Source: Legionellales bacterium
GTDB lineage: Bacteria; Pseudomonadota; Gammaproteobacteria; Berkiellales; Berkiellaceae
Assembly (NCBI GenBank): GCA_023266435.1
Contig: JAHFQF010000130.1
Span: 1 to 6,690, forward strand
Length of the DNA stretch: 6,690 nucleotides
Direction: 5' to 3'
The translations under genes were made by a program, and so were the position numbers. Below are positions 4,913-6,690 of the stretch, in pieces. The notes below the pieces were generated by a model, which was given only the letters and a program-made list of their open reading frames with translations, searched no databases and was not told where the DNA came from. Within the stretch, counting starts at the first letter, position 1, and every line of letters starts with the position of its first letter.

Positions 4913-6690
4913 TTACATGCGATAGTGGATTGTTTCTTTTTTCTCGACAATAGGCAAACTAATGCCCTGGGAAGCGGCGTAGTCCTGATAGGATACGCCT
5001 TTTTTATATTGAACAGCAGCATCCCATGATAATATCTTTTGAAGATCGTCTAAGCTCAAATCTTTTAAGTGTTTAACAAGAGCCTGCTGCTCCTCATATA
5101 AGATGCGAGCATTTGGCGTGGTAAACAATCTGATTTTTTCTATGTCTAGATCTCGTAGCTCCTCTAAGCTAAGCCAACCATTTTTATAAAATACATCCAT
5201 ATCCCTAAAGCAAAATAGTATTTGAATTTTCGCAGGCTCCAGATCCCGCAATGCTTCAAATGTCGCCCAACCGCCCTCGTAAAGCGTGCATGCAGCTATA
5301 GATGTCAATGCTTTGATTTTATCTGTTTCTAAAGTTTTCAATGTATCAAAGGAGGTATAACCAGCTGCATAAAGCTTCTGAGCACCTTCCGACACTAATG
5401 CGACAATCTTATCGGCTGTAAAGGTTTTTAACTGATCAAACGTAACCCACTCTTTCTCATAAGCCGCTAACGCCTCATTTGAAGTCAAATATTGAATTTC
5501 GTCTTTAGTGTGCACTTTTAATGCTGCAAAACTAATGAACTTTCTTCGATACAGATCCAATGCGTTTTCCGAAAACAATACAGCCATTTTGTACGGCGAA
5601 ACATCAGTCAAGTCAGCCAAGGAGGTCAACCATTGATTTTTAAGAGCCTCCTTTATTCCGTCAATCCTATAACATGCTCTTAATCTTTTTAATTGCTCAT
5701 ACGATTTTCTTAACGAATACGGCGTGCAGTGTGGTGATGTTAAAAACACGTAAGTACCCGAATCCCCGTGAATCGCTGCTAAAATATCTCGATTTTCGCC
5801 TGCAAACAATTGATAAAGTTCTGGTGAGAATTCGTCTGAAATCTCAGGATAGACCACGTGATCTTGATCTGAGACCCCCGTTTTTTCTCTCAATTGTGCT
5901 CTAAAAAGTTTAAGCTTTTGGGAGCTACCAATTTCAATCTGCCTTACAGAGTCTCCATACTGCGCCCCTGTTAACATTTTTTCGGGGACTGCTGAAGTCG
6001 TTAAGATCAGGCCCTGCGCTTCTAATATATCTTTTGTTCCGCCGCCCACACCCAGTAAAACACGATGAATACGCTCGTCAGTTTTTTGTATATAGATAAC
6101 AAGTGCATTAAAAAGTGCTTGCAAATCAAACTGCTTTCTAAATGATTCAAATATTTCCAAAGAATCCAGAACCAATCCGTCACGGGTGCCTCTCCATACA
6201 TAAGACTGCCCAACAATGCGATGTTTGTTGCGCTCTAAATTATCCCAATCAATGGGCGCCTCAAGCGTACGTTCTGTTTTTAACAGCACATAAAACCCGT
6301 TATGAGCCTCACTCACACCATCCAGCACACATTTCTCGCTCGCTCCACCGACAGACTGGCAACAATCAGTGATATGCCCTAAGATGAGCGCTCTCGCATC
6401 ACCTGTCGGCAGCTTCACAAAATAATAATGAGATTCTTTGGATTCGCTAGGCACTTCAATCTGAATATCTGGAATACTATCAGTGGATTTATTCTGTACT
6501 TTTCCTTGAGGTGTTAAAGTTAATTTCCCTGCATCAATCAGCTCTAATGTTTTATCCCAGGTTTTGCTATCAACTTCATAATATTGATATAATTCTGCTA
6601 ATCTTGGGTGAGCATCAGCATTTTGATACGTTCTATTTCTGATGATTTGTTTCAGTATTTCTGCATTTGCAGGCACGCCACCGGCCAATT
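4913..6690 (-). CDS. Large repeat protein of unknown function, C-terminal part (5' end outside window)
   Basis: The frame is open to the right edge; the TTG at 6688-6686 has no upstream sequence to support it as a start, so the gene is taken as partial. Numbering from that codon, 591 residues are visible. Residues 6-55 are helical (NAEILKQIIRNR, LAELYQYYEVDSKTWDKTL). Residues 88-180 form a compact domain with Cys109-Cys110 in GHITDCCQSVGG, Cys120, HNGFYVLLK, then GQSYVWRG and LVLDSLEIF; the strand pattern recalls acetyltransferase-like (GNAT-like) folds, but this is a guess. Residues 181-340 are mixed alpha/beta. Residues 344-570 hold seven to eight 30-residue repeats. The tail IHYRM is short and basic. 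No membrane segment is seen. Domain layout and repeats resemble secreted effectors of Legionellales, an inference without direct proof. It converges with the coiled-coil pair, and no terminator is visible in the 22-nt gap. Confidence 0.85.
   Translation of the reverse strand, partial: LAGGVPANAEILKQIIRNRTYQNADAHPRLAELYQYYEVDSKTWDKTLELIDAGKLTLTPQGKVQNKSTDSIPDIQIEVPSESKESHYYFVKLPTGDARALILGHITDCCQSVGGASEKCVLDGVSEAHNGFYVLLKTERTLEAPIDWDNLERNKHRIVGQSYVWRGTRDGLVLDSLEIFESFRKQFDLQALFNALVIYIQKTDERIHRVLLGVGGGTKDILEAQGLILTTSAVPEKMLTGAQYGDSVRQIEIGSSQKLKLFRAQLREKTGVSDQDHVVYPEISDEFSPELYQLFAGENRDILAAIHGDSGTYVFLTSPHCTPYSLRKSYEQLKRLRACYRIDGIKEALKNQWLTSLADLTDVSPYKMAVLFSENALDLYRRKFISFAALKVHTKDEIQYLTSNEALAAYEKEWVTFDQLKTFTADKIVALVSEGAQKLYAAGYTSFDTLKTLETDKIKALTSIAACTLYEGGWATFEALRDLEPAKIQILFCFRDMDVFYKNGWLSLEELRDLDIEKIRLFTTPNARILYEEQQALVKHLKDLSLDDLQKILSWDAAVQYKKGVSYQDYAASQGISLPIVEKKETIHYRM
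4979..5659 (-). repeat. Seven to eight 30-residue protein repeats
   Basis: Repeats cover residues 344-373, 374-403, 404-433, 434-463, 464-493, 494-524 (one residue longer), 525-554 and a partial one to about 570. The pattern is xxAxxLYxxGWxSFxxLKxLxxDKIxxLxS, for example EGAQKLYAAGYTSFDTLKTL followed by ETDKIKALTS. Each unit suggests two short helices, so the array should stack as an alpha-solenoid. The units differ strongly at DNA level, unlike the ankyrin units at the left edge, so this array is old. I do not recognise a named family. Confidence 0.8.

Noticed and set aside
4905..4916. Terminator in the gap between the coiled-coil pair and the large gene
   Set aside because: The only inverted repeat, gtaaacatttac, is A+T-rich with a 2-nt loop and no T-run, too weak to call.
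6686..6688. TTG at the right edge as the start of the large minus-strand gene
   Set aside because: Only two bases lie upstream in the window, so no ribosome-binding site can be seen, and the sequence already reads like the inside of a protein.

Overview
The window looks like chromosome from a gammaproteobacterium with an intracellular or host-associated life, most like the Legionellales/Coxiellaceae. This is inferred from a tandem ankyrin-repeat protein, an ispG product of the longer (406-residue) type, a small Opa/P44-like outer-membrane barrel and a large repeat protein of unknown family. No rRNA, tRNA or single species-level marker confirms it.

Left part (1-1293): the 3' end of an ankyrin-repeat gene, cut by the left edge. 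It has six near-identical 99-bp units and a Pro/Gln/Lys-rich tail. About 320 bp follow without an intact gene; they still read as pieces of protein in three different frames, one with a clear ankyrin-type motif, so this is probably a decayed gene.

Middle part (1294-3543): an outer-membrane beta-barrel protein, then a palindromic repeat hairpin, then a YciI-family protein. The YciI gene ends 8 nt inside the convergent ispG gene, an enzyme of the MEP isoprenoid pathway. An inverted repeat covers both stop codons.

Right part (3544-6690): the ispG upstream region is shared with a divergent pair, a KfrA-like DNA-binding coiled-coil protein and a second coiled-coil protein 11 nt downstream. A 9-bp inverted repeat in this region, one arm of which overlaps the predicted ispG promoter, is a candidate KfrA operator. 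Convergent to the pair is the C-terminal 591 residues of a large protein with a Cys-Cys motif domain and seven to eight 30-residue repeats; its start lies beyond the right edge.

The genes do not form one pathway. The only functional link I can argue is regulatory: the KfrA-like protein may control itself and possibly ispG. The ankyrin and large repeat proteins are plausible secreted effectors, but no secretion signal proves this.
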